Below, piece by piece: positions 33,308 to 42,019 of a stretch of 64,000 bases of DNA. The first letter of the stretch is position 1, and every line of letters starts with the position of its first letter. The stretch covers positions 93,694 through 157,693 of the forward strand of contig JAKOVW010000030.1 of assembly GCA_029781865.1 (NCBI GenBank). The letters run 5' to 3'. The notes beneath the pieces were generated by a model. The model ran no database searches, was not told the DNA's origin, and saw nothing but the letters and a program-made list of their open reading frames with translations. The stretch is from Bacteroidota bacterium. Lineage in GTDB: Bacteria > Bacteroidota > Bacteroidia > Chitinophagales > Saprospiraceae. The position numbers were made by a program, and so were the translations under genes.

Positions 33308-34714
33308 TCAACTCTCGACAGAATAGTATCTGATCATGCTCATCACTTCTTTATCTTCATTCAACTGTGGATAAAGTTTGAGAAGGATCTGATACTCTTT
33401 GGAATTTTCAGCTAAGGCTTCTTCTAAAGTAGCGATGGCATTTTCTCTGGAATCAGTCAGAAAATAATACGCAGCGCGGCAATAAAGCAGATCTGCACCA
33501 AAACTATATTTATCTGCCCGTATCAGAATTTTTTCGGCCTTTTCAAATTGTTTGCTGGTCAGAAGGAAAGAGATATATAAGCACCAATATTTGCTTTGTT
33601 CGAGTCCACAGTTTGCTGACTTGCGGTAATGCGATTCCGCTTTTTTTACGTTGTCAATATTTTCGTAGGCAAGGGCGATACCCGCATGAAATTCTTCCCT
33701 CTGGTCATCCAGTTCTATCGCCTGCAAATAAGCCTTGATCGCTTTCTTCCAGCTGGATTCAGCACAGTAACATTCTCCTAAATAAAAGAATATTTCCTCA
33801 TTGTATGGATCCTGATAAATCGCTCTTTGCAATTTAACTTTGGCTTCTTTGTGTCTGTTTAATTTAATCAGACATTCTGCTATATATACGATGAGCTCAG
33901 CATCCGGTCCAAAAATCTCGTTGGCTTCCTGGTAACATCGCAGTGCTTTTTCATACATGCTCACCTGTAAACAGAGTTCTGCACAATCCAAATAACCCTG
34001 TTCGAAATGAGGATTAATCAGGAAAGAATATTCCAGAGCTTCGACTGCCTTTTCGTATTCACCTAAACAGGAATAGGCATGTCCCAGGTTGTACCAGGCC
34101 AGATAAGAATAGGGATTTTTATCGATAATGTCCTGATGAAGCTGTACACTTTCATCGTATTTTTTGGAAAATTCCACACTGACCCAGATTTGTTCCAGTG
34201 CTTCATGATTGTTCGGATTCAGGATCAATGCTTCGCGCAAAGAATCAAACATTTTATTAAAGTCCTTCATGGTTTCGTAGATAAATGCTTCAACCAATAA
34301 TAATTCTGTGAAATCGGTTTTCAAGAATTCGCATTTTAAATCTGAAATAATCCTGAGACTTTCGTCAAACTGTTGAGATAGTGCATACGCCTTTGCTTTG
34401 AGCAGGCTGATTTCCGGATCAGATGGAGAGAGTGCATAGGCCTGCTCCAGTACTGAAATAGCAGCAAGTGGCTTTTGCGAGGAAACTAATAATTTTGCTT
34501 TGATCAGGAAAAAGTCCGGTTTGAACTGGTATAGTCTTAAAGCAAGACTTGTTACTTGCAGGGCTTTGTCAAATTGACATTGTTTCTCATAATGATTGAT
34601 CAATCGAAGGTAAGATTTTTCATCCCAACACTCACGTGTGAGTATTTGACCTTGCTCTTCAAATTCTGTGATAAGTTTTGAAAGTATATGATCCGGCTTC
34701 GTTCTTTTCGGCAT
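33308..34714 (-). CDS. Tetratricopeptide repeat protein
   Basis: 468 aa from the ATG at 34714 (MPKRTKPDHILSKL), preceded by GAGGAAG, one of the few purine-rich ribosome-site candidates here. The track start (TTG, 34759) adds 15 unlikely residues. The chain is almost entirely TPR pairs, about ten or eleven, for example YLAWYNLGHAYSCLGEYEKAVEALEYSFLINPH and EEIFFYLGECYCAESSWKKAIKAYLQAIELD. There is no signal peptide, so it is cytoplasmic and probably a scaffold. Similar stand-alone TPR proteins are common in Bacteroidota; no partner is shown by context, since neighbours are a repeat region and a divergent membrane gene. Confidence 0.87.
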   Translation of the reverse strand: MPKRTKPDHILSKLITEFEEQGQILTRECWDEKSYLRLINHYEKQCQFDKALQVTSLALRLYQFKPDFFLIKAKLLVSSQKPLAAISVLEQAYALSPSDPEISLLKAKAYALSQQFDESLRIISDLKCEFLKTDFTELLLVEAFIYETMKDFNKMFDSLREALILNPNNHEALEQIWVSVEFSKKYDESVQLHQDIIDKNPYSYLAWYNLGHAYSCLGEYEKAVEALEYSFLINPHFEQGYLDCAELCLQVSMYEKALRCYQEANEIFGPDAELIVYIAECLIKLNRHKEAKVKLQRAIYQDPYNEEIFFYLGECYCAESSWKKAIKAYLQAIELDDQREEFHAGIALAYENIDNVKKAESHYRKSANCGLEQSKYWCLYISFLLTSKQFEKAEKILIRADKYSFGADLLYCRAAYYFLTDSRENAIATLEEALAENSKEYQILLKLYPQLNEDKEVMSMIRYYSVES

Positions 34715-35233
34715 ATCTTCCTCAGGGGGATTATTAAATGCGTTGTAAAAGTAAAACAAAAATCCAAAAATGCATCCAGGCCTTGTTCTTTTTTACAAGA
34801 AGTCCTTCGTATTAAAAATACTCGTCATCTCACTAAATTTAAGGCTTCCAGATGCTTACACTTCTAATCATTTTCAAATGTGTATAAACCATTTTCATAA
34901 CTCCTTAATTTTCATGTTCTAAAAAGAAAATTACCATTTCTAAAAAAAAAGAAAAGTTTTTTTCCTGTATCCCCGAAACAGGCCAAAATTCAAGGCTTTC
35001 CAAGCAATCAGATACGCATTCCTTTCGAATTCAAATCATCCATTATGAAAATGAAGACCCGAATTTGCACTGAATATAGATCACATTGCAGATCGGCGAT
35101 CCGGTTTCGCGATCTTTAATCAAGTATTGGATCCTTGATCAGTACGACAATCAAATACATCATTTATCCATACTTTACTACCATTTATAATTCCGGTAGT
35201 AGTTTACGATATTTGCAATGTAAATAATTGAAA
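34715..35233. other. Divergent intergenic region
   Basis: About 520 nt between the TPR gene and the membrane-protein gene. It is AT-rich with no ORF above 25 codons. Near the right end TACGATATTTGC (about 35205-35216) resembles a -7 box with one mismatch and would serve the gene at 35234. No repeats were noticed. Confidence 0.5.
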
Positions 35234-35815
35234 ATGACGAAACGCAAGCTCATCAATACCATCATTGCATATACATTTTTATATACGCTTATTTTAGCCA
35301 TTGGATTGATGCTTTATTTCTGGGATGGCTCAGCGAATAAAATGTACTATTCCCTCTTTAAAGATTTATTTCCGATACTCATTACTATACCCCTGGCCTA
35401 CCTTGGTTTTTGCTTCCAGAGAAGATCCAATTTTATGCTTGCCCTCCGTTCCCTGTGGGGAAATCTGATCACCTCAGTAAATCAGGCACTATTGTATACC
35501 TATAATCAGAATAATTCAAGGGAAAAATATTTTGAAGTCTTATTCAACTTAAGCAAATCCATTGATGAGGTAAGAAGTGTTTACAAAAACCTGAATGAAT
35601 CCGAAATACAAACCGGCCATTATCCATTTGAATCCCTGAAAACCATTTACAAAATCATCGAAACATTGGGATACGGCGATGTCGATTCAAAAGAAATGGA
35701 AGTGGTGCGTTTAAAAATCAGAAATAACTGGAAACAAATACGTCAAACCTTTCTGGCTGAATTTGACCGGTCTGAACCTACTGTATTCGACGCAATAGTC
35801 GATGAGAACGGATAA
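35234..35815 (+). CDS. Unknown two-helix membrane protein
   Basis: 193 aa from the ATG at 35234 (MTKRKLINTIIAYTF); a TTG two codons upstream is the track start. Two N-terminal membrane helices (about residues 8-29 and 41-61) precede a cytoplasmic, mostly helical domain containing SLWGNLITSVNQALLYTYNQNN and SKSIDEVRSVYKNLNE. No domain is recognised; the layout resembles small sensor or effector proteins with a membrane hairpin and a helical bundle. It converges with the patatin gene 37 nt away, so it is not part of that operon, though it may belong to the same functional island. Confidence 0.7.
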   Translation: MTKRKLINTIIAYTFLYTLILAIGLMLYFWDGSANKMYYSLFKDLFPILITIPLAYLGFCFQRRSNFMLALRSLWGNLITSVNQALLYTYNQNNSREKYFEVLFNLSKSIDEVRSVYKNLNESEIQTGHYPFESLKTIYKIIETLGYGDVDSKEMEVVRLKIRNNWKQIRQTFLAEFDRSEPTVFDAIVDENG

Positions 35816-35852
35816 TCCTGCTACGGTATACAATTGCAGGTATTCGGCCGTC

Positions 35853-36986
35853 TTAAACCTTTAAACTATTTATAAATACCTCATCAAAATGCTCCTCTTT
35901 CATATACACTTTTGCGGCTGTTGAGCCAATTAATGCCAGCAAATCCATATTTTCTACGAGATCCATTTCTCCAATAGTCTCCAGTTGTTTTGCGTTCAGA
36001 TGAATCCCGATTTTTTCGAGCGGATCTTTATCCAGATTTACATTATAGCGCAGATAAGTCAGTGCATACTGACCAAATAAATTATCCTCTTTTAAATCTC
36101 CGAATTCACTATTAATTTCAATTGCCGTAGGAGAATCACTTATGATTTGCAACAAGAGTTGATTGAAGGAATTGGCATCATGGAAAAAATATTCCGGAAG
36201 TTTACCGGCCCATGAAATCACACTTTCGTTTTCAAAATCGGATGGCTTGAACCGATTTGTTTTTACGCCGGTTCCAACGGAAACGAGTTGTATATCCTCT
36301 TTACCTACCTTCCATTTGAAAGGAAATCCATTTAATGTTGAAATTAAAAACAAATACAAAGACGGATTATTGACAAGACTGATGCCACCATCGATAAAGA
36401 CACCATGCTCTCCTTTCGAAATTTCCATGGCTACCGGGATGAAATAGGTTGGAGCCGCTGCGCTTGCTCTCAACAACTTCCATAAGGGAATCTGTTTGTT
36501 TTCTTCAAAATATTTGCCTGCCGGATGATTGTATACAGGCCAGGTACTAAATGTATCCGCCCGCTTTGTCATCACGCATAAACCGGTTTTTATCTTCTCT
36601 TGATCACCCAACAAAATAGTTCCGGCCTGTTCCTGCAAAGCCTTATCCAATGGTTTGGGATCATACTTTTCACCTCTCAGTAAATAATGTATCAAATTTT
36701 TCCGCTTGCCAAAAACACTTCTTGAAAGTTCGAAATATTTCTTCTTAACCTCTGAAGCTGAATTGCCGATGGCAAGACTTGCTGCAATGATTGAACCCGT
36801 GCTCGTTCCTCCGATTAAATCGAAATAATCACAAAGCTTCAAATTTGGATTATTTGATTTGAGACGGAGTATGCGTTCCATTTCTTCGAGAAAACCTAAG
36901 GTCAGAATACCACGAATTCCTCCCCCATCCAGGGATAGTATGCGTTTAGGTCCTTTGGCATTTAATCGTTCAATCAGTCCGGACAT
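35853..36986 (-). CDS. Patatin-like phospholipase, last gene of the TIR operon
   Basis: 377 aa with no signal peptide. It has the oxyanion loop DGGGIRG (residues 20-26), the nucleophile elbow GGTSTG with Ser62, and the dyad Asp199 in FIDGGIS, so it should be a serine acyl hydrolase acting on phospholipids. The short N-terminus and RILSLDGGGIRGILTLGFLEE style match bacterial patatins used both in lipid turnover and as effectors such as CapV in CBASS. The C-terminal ~100 residues are helical. Its ATG lies 10 nt after the stop of the barrel gene, in one operon with the TIR gene. No nucleotide cyclase gene is present, so this is not a standard CBASS. Confidence 0.93.
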   Translation of the reverse strand: MSGLIERLNAKGPKRILSLDGGGIRGILTLGFLEEMERILRLKSNNPNLKLCDYFDLIGGTSTGSIIAASLAIGNSASEVKKKYFELSRSVFGKRKNLIHYLLRGEKYDPKPLDKALQEQAGTILLGDQEKIKTGLCVMTKRADTFSTWPVYNHPAGKYFEENKQIPLWKLLRASAAAPTYFIPVAMEISKGEHGVFIDGGISLVNNPSLYLFLISTLNGFPFKWKVGKEDIQLVSVGTGVKTNRFKPSDFENESVISWAGKLPEYFFHDANSFNQLLLQIISDSPTAIEINSEFGDLKEDNLFGQYALTYLRYNVNLDKDPLEKIGIHLNAKQLETIGEMDLVENMDLLALIGSTAAKVYMKEEHFDEVFINSLKV

Positions 36987-36996
36987 GATTCAGGTA

Positions 36997-37614
36997 TTAA
37001 TTGCTTATATGATAGGATACTCCGATTCCATAGCTCAATGAAGTAAAGGTATAATTATCTTCCTGTCTGAAATCATTCAGATAAATTTTACTGCTTTTAC
37101 CATAAGTTCCCTTTAGCATTCCAAATAAACTCAACTGACTGTTCAAATAATAATGGGCACCGGCAGATAAGCCGACTCCGTAACCAATCAATCGCAAATC
37201 AAAATAATTACCGGGATTATTGAGATCAGATGCCGGCCCTGTAAATTTGGTATAATTTACATGAGCCCCCAGAAAGGGTCTCCATTTTTTGGTGTTTGTA
37301 TTAAAATAATACCGTGGTCCCAGGCAAGCCTCAAAATATGGGTAATTATCAAATCCCTCCAGCGGAGTTGCAATCGATGCAAAATGAATCTGAAGAATAA
37401 CCGCCCATTGATGATTGAAACCGAAACCTGCATGAAACCCGTAATAAAAACCATTTTCAAATTGAGAATCCAAATCCTCCGAACTCCAGCCTAACCTACC
37501 GAAAGTAGCTGCAATGGAAAGACCTTTTGTTTGAGATTCCACAGAATAAGCATCCTGACTGAATCCGGACTTCATAGAAACAAGAGTCATCACACACAGA
37601 AAATAAAGTTTCAT
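36997..37614 (-). CDS. Small outer-membrane beta-barrel protein in the TIR operon
   Basis: 205 aa from the ATG at 37614 (MKLYFLCVMTLVSMKSGFSQ, a signal peptide). The track start is a TTG inside the TIR gene. The mature chain shows alternating strands and aromatic girdles (GFYYGFHAGFGFNHQWAVILQIHF, FEACLGPRYYFNT, RLIGYGVGLSAGAHYYL, SLSYGIGVSYHISN), fitting an eight-strand porin-family or OmpA/OmpX-like barrel. It starts 4 nt after the TIR stop and ends 10 nt before the patatin gene, so all three are made together. Its role in the operon is unknown; an outer-membrane partner for the periplasmic part of the TIR protein is a reasonable guess. Confidence 0.85.
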   Translation of the reverse strand: MKLYFLCVMTLVSMKSGFSQDAYSVESQTKGLSIAATFGRLGWSSEDLDSQFENGFYYGFHAGFGFNHQWAVILQIHFASIATPLEGFDNYPYFEACLGPRYYFNTNTKKWRPFLGAHVNYTKFTGPASDLNNPGNYFDLRLIGYGVGLSAGAHYYLNSQLSLFGMLKGTYGKSSKIYLNDFRQEDNYTFTSLSYGIGVSYHISN

Positions 37615-37618
37615 ATCA

Positions 37619-39283
37619 TTACTTTTCAATGGTTATAGCCTGAGCTGTTTTCACTTTAAATTGCTGACCTCTCGCGATGATTAAAGGAATATCATCATCA
37701 GCTTTCAATTGGAAATTACTCGACTTCAAATTTAATCCTGATCCATCGCCCAGGACCAATCTGGTAATCACAAACTCCAATACCCCCGCCCTCTTATAAT
37801 CGCTTTTTTTGATTTTGCTTATTTTCATTTCTGCTTTATCATTTAATGAAACAGCGACTACTCCATTTATCAATACAGGTTTGGCAACTCTAAAATAATA
37901 TAATTTATTCTGCTGAAGATCTTCTTCGCTATTGAATTCCTGATTGGTGGCCAGAACCAATTCCGTATTAGCCGGAATGGTTACTTTTCTGGTTTTATGT
38001 TCAGATTTTTGTGCATTCGCATTTTCAACGGATTTAGTTTCCGGGCTTATTTCCGGAACCTGCTTTATGGCTTCGTTTTTGGGAGGTTCTTTGGTCTGTA
38101 CGACCGGGGATTCAGGCACGACCGGATGGTTGCTTTTATTGATTTCTTTTGAAACTGTCTCTTTGTTTTTTGATTCCGATTTGGGCCATTTTGCAATTTC
38201 TTCTTTTTGGCGGTTAATCCTATCCACCATTTCCCTTGTTTGCTTATTCAACGGATCCAGTTCGTGTATTTTTTGCACGATAAGCTGCGCTTCAAAAGGA
38301 GAATTTGCCGCCAATAAATCATTTGTTCTGCTTATCAATTTGGAAACCAGATCATTCTTCAAAGCCGGCAAGCCGGAATAATCCGGATATAATTTTTCCA
38401 GTTGTTTATAGGCTTTCCAGGCACAATCTTTATCCGGATAATAGAAATCACCGGACCTCAAAAAAGATTCTATTTTTAATTTGAGCGAATCCGCCACTGC
38501 AAATTCAATTTGACTTTTTACTGGAATCGCCACTGCTTGTTCCTTCGTGGAATTTCCGAATATAAACTTGCCCATTCCCAATACTAAAAATACAGCTACC
38601 ATAGCTAATCCTGCCCACTTAATCCAAACCTTGGAAGTATGAATTGAATTCAACAATTCCGGTTTGGGCTCAATAACGGTTTCCGGTTTTGCCGGTATTG
38701 GAGCTTTTGACGGTTTCAATTTAGCTAAAATGCCCTGGCATAAAATCTCGAAATCAGTATCCGAATGCATCCTGAGATTTAAAGAATTAATGTCCCTGAG
38801 AATGCTGGTGAGCTTGGCAATATTATTTCTGATTTCAGTGTACAGATTCAGGTCATCCGTAATTCCTTCAATATAACTCAGGGAATTCAATTCTTTGAGT
38901 TTAGATTGCAATAGATCAATCTGATTTTCCCAATACTTTACCAATTCAAGACGATCCGTAGATTTAGATATAGCTACTTCATCCAAAACAATGGGAAAGA
39001 TGCGGTCTCTAAGTCGGTCATTTTTATAAATCTGAATCAATTCAAACATACAAAATTCAGATTGCAGGTATTTATTACTTAAAATAATAATCACCATATC
39101 AGCTTTACCCAGCTGTATCATAAATTCCTGGATACTGCCTCTGTAATCGAGATGACTTTTGTCAACGATATAGGGTATGTTCTTTTCTTTGAATTTTCTG
39201 ATGAGGGCTTGCGTGACTTCATCGGATAGACCTCCCCAGGCATGAGAAATAAAAACACTATTTGACGGATACTCCTTAGTCAT
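37619..39283 (-). CDS. Transmembrane TIR-domain protein with periplasmic extension
   Basis: 554 aa. Residues 8-170 are a TIR domain of the bacterial type: NSVFISHAWGGLSDEV at the first strand, DKSHLDYRGSIQEFMIQLGKAD, IIILSNKYLQSEFCMFEL with Glu81 in the CxxE position used by TIR NADases, and RIFPIVLDE. Residues 219-242 are a single membrane helix with basic residues before it, so the TIR domain is cytoplasmic. The remainder is periplasmic: a helical TPR-like section (AWKAYKQLEKLYP; EAQLIVQKIHELDPLN), a long Lys/Pro/Glu-rich linker (365-430), and a C-terminal beta domain. The gene heads a three-gene operon. A near-consensus promoter (TAAATTTTG, one extra T) lies at 39294-39302. Substrate and trigger are not known. 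Confidence 0.92.
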   Translation of the reverse strand: MTKEYPSNSVFISHAWGGLSDEVTQALIRKFKEKNIPYIVDKSHLDYRGSIQEFMIQLGKADMVIIILSNKYLQSEFCMFELIQIYKNDRLRDRIFPIVLDEVAISKSTDRLELVKYWENQIDLLQSKLKELNSLSYIEGITDDLNLYTEIRNNIAKLTSILRDINSLNLRMHSDTDFEILCQGILAKLKPSKAPIPAKPETVIEPKPELLNSIHTSKVWIKWAGLAMVAVFLVLGMGKFIFGNSTKEQAVAIPVKSQIEFAVADSLKLKIESFLRSGDFYYPDKDCAWKAYKQLEKLYPDYSGLPALKNDLVSKLISRTNDLLAANSPFEAQLIVQKIHELDPLNKQTREMVDRINRQKEEIAKWPKSESKNKETVSKEINKSNHPVVPESPVVQTKEPPKNEAIKQVPEISPETKSVENANAQKSEHKTRKVTIPANTELVLATNQEFNSEEDLQQNKLYYFRVAKPVLINGVVAVSLNDKAEMKISKIKKSDYKRAGVLEFVITRLVLGDGSGLNLKSSNFQLKADDDIPLIIARGQQFKVKTAQAITIEK

Positions 39284-39509
39284 CGGATAGGATCAAAATT
39301 TACGCTAAAATATGCTAAAATCGGGAAGATATCAATGGCTACTTTTCCGGTTGAACTGCGAATTGCTTAACTTATGCAAATAACCTTTCATTGGCATACA
39401 AGCCGTTTTATGATTAAAACATCATTCAAAAAAATTCGATGCTCATTATTCACGACTATCACAGAACGCATCACCGCAATTTCATATCTTGTGCCCTCTA
39501 ATAGAACAC

Positions 39510-41765
39510 ATGAATTCTTTTCTCGACGGATTAAATCCGGAACAAAAAAAAGCAGTTACTCAAACTCATGGTCCCGTAATGGTAATTGCCGGTCCGGGAT
39601 CCGGTAAGACCAGGGTACTTACCTTCAGACTTGCTTATTTAATTCAACAAGGAATTAAACCCTATAACATACTTTCACTCACATTCACCAATAAAGCTGC
39701 ACGGGAAATGACAGAACGCATTAGTCAACTCGTCGGCAATGAAGTCAGAAAGGTCTGGAGTGGTACCTTTCACAGCATATTCGCAAGAATACTGAGAGTG
39801 GAAGCACCGAAGATCGGCTATCCTTCTGCCTTTTCAATTTATGATACGGAAGACAGTAAAAGTGTCATCAATGAAATTCTAAAGGAATTGAATCTGAATC
39901 CTAAAGAATACAATGTAAATACAGTCCGGACCCGCATCTCATCTGCTAAATCGAATCTCATTACGCCGATTATGTATGAAAAAGATGCTGACCTGAGAGA
40001 TCAGGATGCCGAAAACCGGATGCCACGAACCTATGAAATTTACAAAAAGTATGTACAACACTGCATCCGCGGTGGTGCCATGGATTTTGATGACCTGTTG
40101 CTACAATTGTTCCGTCTACTTCAGGAAAATCCGGATAACGTACTTGAAAAATACAGAAAGCAATTTCAATTTGTATTGGTAGACGAGTTTCAGGATACCA
40201 ATTATTTACAGTATGCGATTATCAAAAAACTAGTCCTTTATAAAGATAGTCCCAGAAATATCTGCATCGTCGGTGATGATGCACAAAGTATATACGCATT
40301 TCGCGGAGCAACCATAAAAAATATACTGGATTTTCAAACTGATTTTCCGGATGCACAAATTTTCAAACTTGAACAAAATTACCGGAGTACGCCACACATT
40401 GTTCAGGCAGCAAATGACGTCATTACCAACAATCAAAAGCAAATTAAAAAAGAAATCTGGACCGAAATTGAATCCGGAAATAAAATCAAATTACTGAAAT
40501 GCACGACCGACGTAGAAGAAGGACGAAAAGTTGCAGATTATATAGTCGAATTAAAGAACAGGTATCATCTTAAAAATCACGAAATCGCCATTCTTTACCG
40601 GACCAATGCGCAGTCACGGATCTTTGAAGAACAGTTGCGCAGAGTGAATATACCCTACAAGGTATTCGGTGGATTGTCTTTTTATCAGCGAAAAGAAATA
40701 AAAGATTTTCTGGCTTATCTGCGATTGATTGTAAATCTGAAAGACAATGAAGCCTTCAAACGGATTATTAATTATCCCAAACGGGGCATTGGTGATTCTA
40801 CAATAGATAAGTTTAAAGAATTCGCCACGGAAAACAATTGCTCGCTTTGGGAAGCAAGTGCACAGATCGAACTAAGTCCAAAAGCAGCACAGAGTCTTAA
40901 GCAATTCAAAATGCAGATCCTCGAGGTCCAGCAATCCAGTCATGCATCCGATGCTTACAACACGGCCATGTATGCATTTAAAATTTCAGGAATGTCTTCT
41001 GAATTAAAACAGGATCTGACGAATGAAGGATTACAGCGCCTGGAAAATGTGATGGCTTTATTAGATGGTATAAAAACGTTTACCGAAGAAGATGAATGGA
41101 GTGCAGAAGAAGACAAAGACAAATCACTTGCATCCTATTTACAATCCATCTCCTTAATTACAGAATTGGATCAAAGTGACAGTGCTGCCGAATATGTCAC
41201 CCTGATGTCCGTTCATTCCGCAAAGGGTTTGGAATTTGGCGCAGTCATCATCGGAGGATTGGAAGAAAATTTATTCCCAAGTTATCTTGCGTCCAAAGAT
41301 CCCGAGCAAATTGACGAAGAAAGGCGATTGTTTTATGTTGCTATCACCCGTGCTAAACAATTTCTTGCACTGTCATATGCAAATACCAGGTACGTATTCG
41401 GAAATCTTCGCATGAGCGAGCCCAGTCGCTTCATTGATGAGATCCAACCTGAACGAATGGAGATCGATAAAAATAATACACGCAATGCCGTATTTGAATT
41501 GATGGATGACAAACCGGATTTCAAAAATAAATGGGTTAGTAACAAACCGAAATTCAGCCGCGAAGTCATCACCAATTTTTCTGCCAGCCCTTCGGATTCC
41601 ATACAATCCGGCATGATGGTCCTTCATCAAAAATTTGGCAGAGGAAAAGTAATCACCATTGAAGGATCAAAAGAAAATAGAGTTGCAACAATTCTATTTA
41701 ATGAAATTGAAAATCCACAACGTAAAATCATTTTGAAATTTGCGAAATTGCAAATTGTAAATTAA
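39510..41765 (+). CDS. UvrD/PcrA-family DNA helicase
   Basis: 751 aa, a superfamily 1A 3'-5' helicase used in excision repair, removal of RecA filaments and conflict resolution. Start at the ATG of MNSFLDGLNPEQ; the TTG at 39489 lies in the promoter-like TATCTTGTG. Motifs: Q-motif LNPEQKKAV, Walker A GPGSGKT (28-34), TFTNKAAREM, VDEFQDTN, GDDAQSIYAFRGA, LEQNYRST, VMSVHSAKGLEF (as LMSVHSAKGLEF) and FYVAITRAK. The C-terminus ends with a Tudor-like HQKFGRGKVITIEG module that binds RNA polymerase in PcrA relatives. It is divergent from the TIR operon. It looks like the housekeeping copy, but the position next to the TIR genes should be noted. Confidence 0.94.
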   Translation: MNSFLDGLNPEQKKAVTQTHGPVMVIAGPGSGKTRVLTFRLAYLIQQGIKPYNILSLTFTNKAAREMTERISQLVGNEVRKVWSGTFHSIFARILRVEAPKIGYPSAFSIYDTEDSKSVINEILKELNLNPKEYNVNTVRTRISSAKSNLITPIMYEKDADLRDQDAENRMPRTYEIYKKYVQHCIRGGAMDFDDLLLQLFRLLQENPDNVLEKYRKQFQFVLVDEFQDTNYLQYAIIKKLVLYKDSPRNICIVGDDAQSIYAFRGATIKNILDFQTDFPDAQIFKLEQNYRSTPHIVQAANDVITNNQKQIKKEIWTEIESGNKIKLLKCTTDVEEGRKVADYIVELKNRYHLKNHEIAILYRTNAQSRIFEEQLRRVNIPYKVFGGLSFYQRKEIKDFLAYLRLIVNLKDNEAFKRIINYPKRGIGDSTIDKFKEFATENNCSLWEASAQIELSPKAAQSLKQFKMQILEVQQSSHASDAYNTAMYAFKISGMSSELKQDLTNEGLQRLENVMALLDGIKTFTEEDEWSAEEDKDKSLASYLQSISLITELDQSDSAAEYVTLMSVHSAKGLEFGAVIIGGLEENLFPSYLASKDPEQIDEERRLFYVAITRAKQFLALSYANTRYVFGNLRMSEPSRFIDEIQPERMEIDKNNTRNAVFELMDDKPDFKNKWVSNKPKFSREVITNFSASPSDSIQSGMMVLHQKFGRGKVITIEGSKENRVATILFNEIENPQRKIILKFAKLQIVN

Positions 41766-42019
41766 ACAGGTCTTCTAAAATTTATATGCTACGATGGCTT
41801 AGACATTTTGGAGTGATGAACAAACCCAAAATTTGTAGATACGTATAGCATTAAACTTTGCGCACTTTGCGAAACCTTTGCGCCTTTGCGGTTATAAAGT
41901 GCTTTCAACTTACGGATGCATCTGAAAATTAAAGAATATCGCACTAATAATTTCCCTTATTTCCCGTTATTTTGCAACGCTTTAGTTTTACGGCAATTAC
42001 AGCTATTCAGAATCTACAG

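Noticed and set aside
35045-35119. 24-codon ORF MKMKTRICTEYRSHC...
   Set aside because: Too short, no promoter or ribosome-site evidence, no pattern.
35853-36986. Patatin as a CBASS (CapV) effector
   Set aside because: No CD-NTase-type cyclase gene is nearby; kept only as a broader defence hypothesis.
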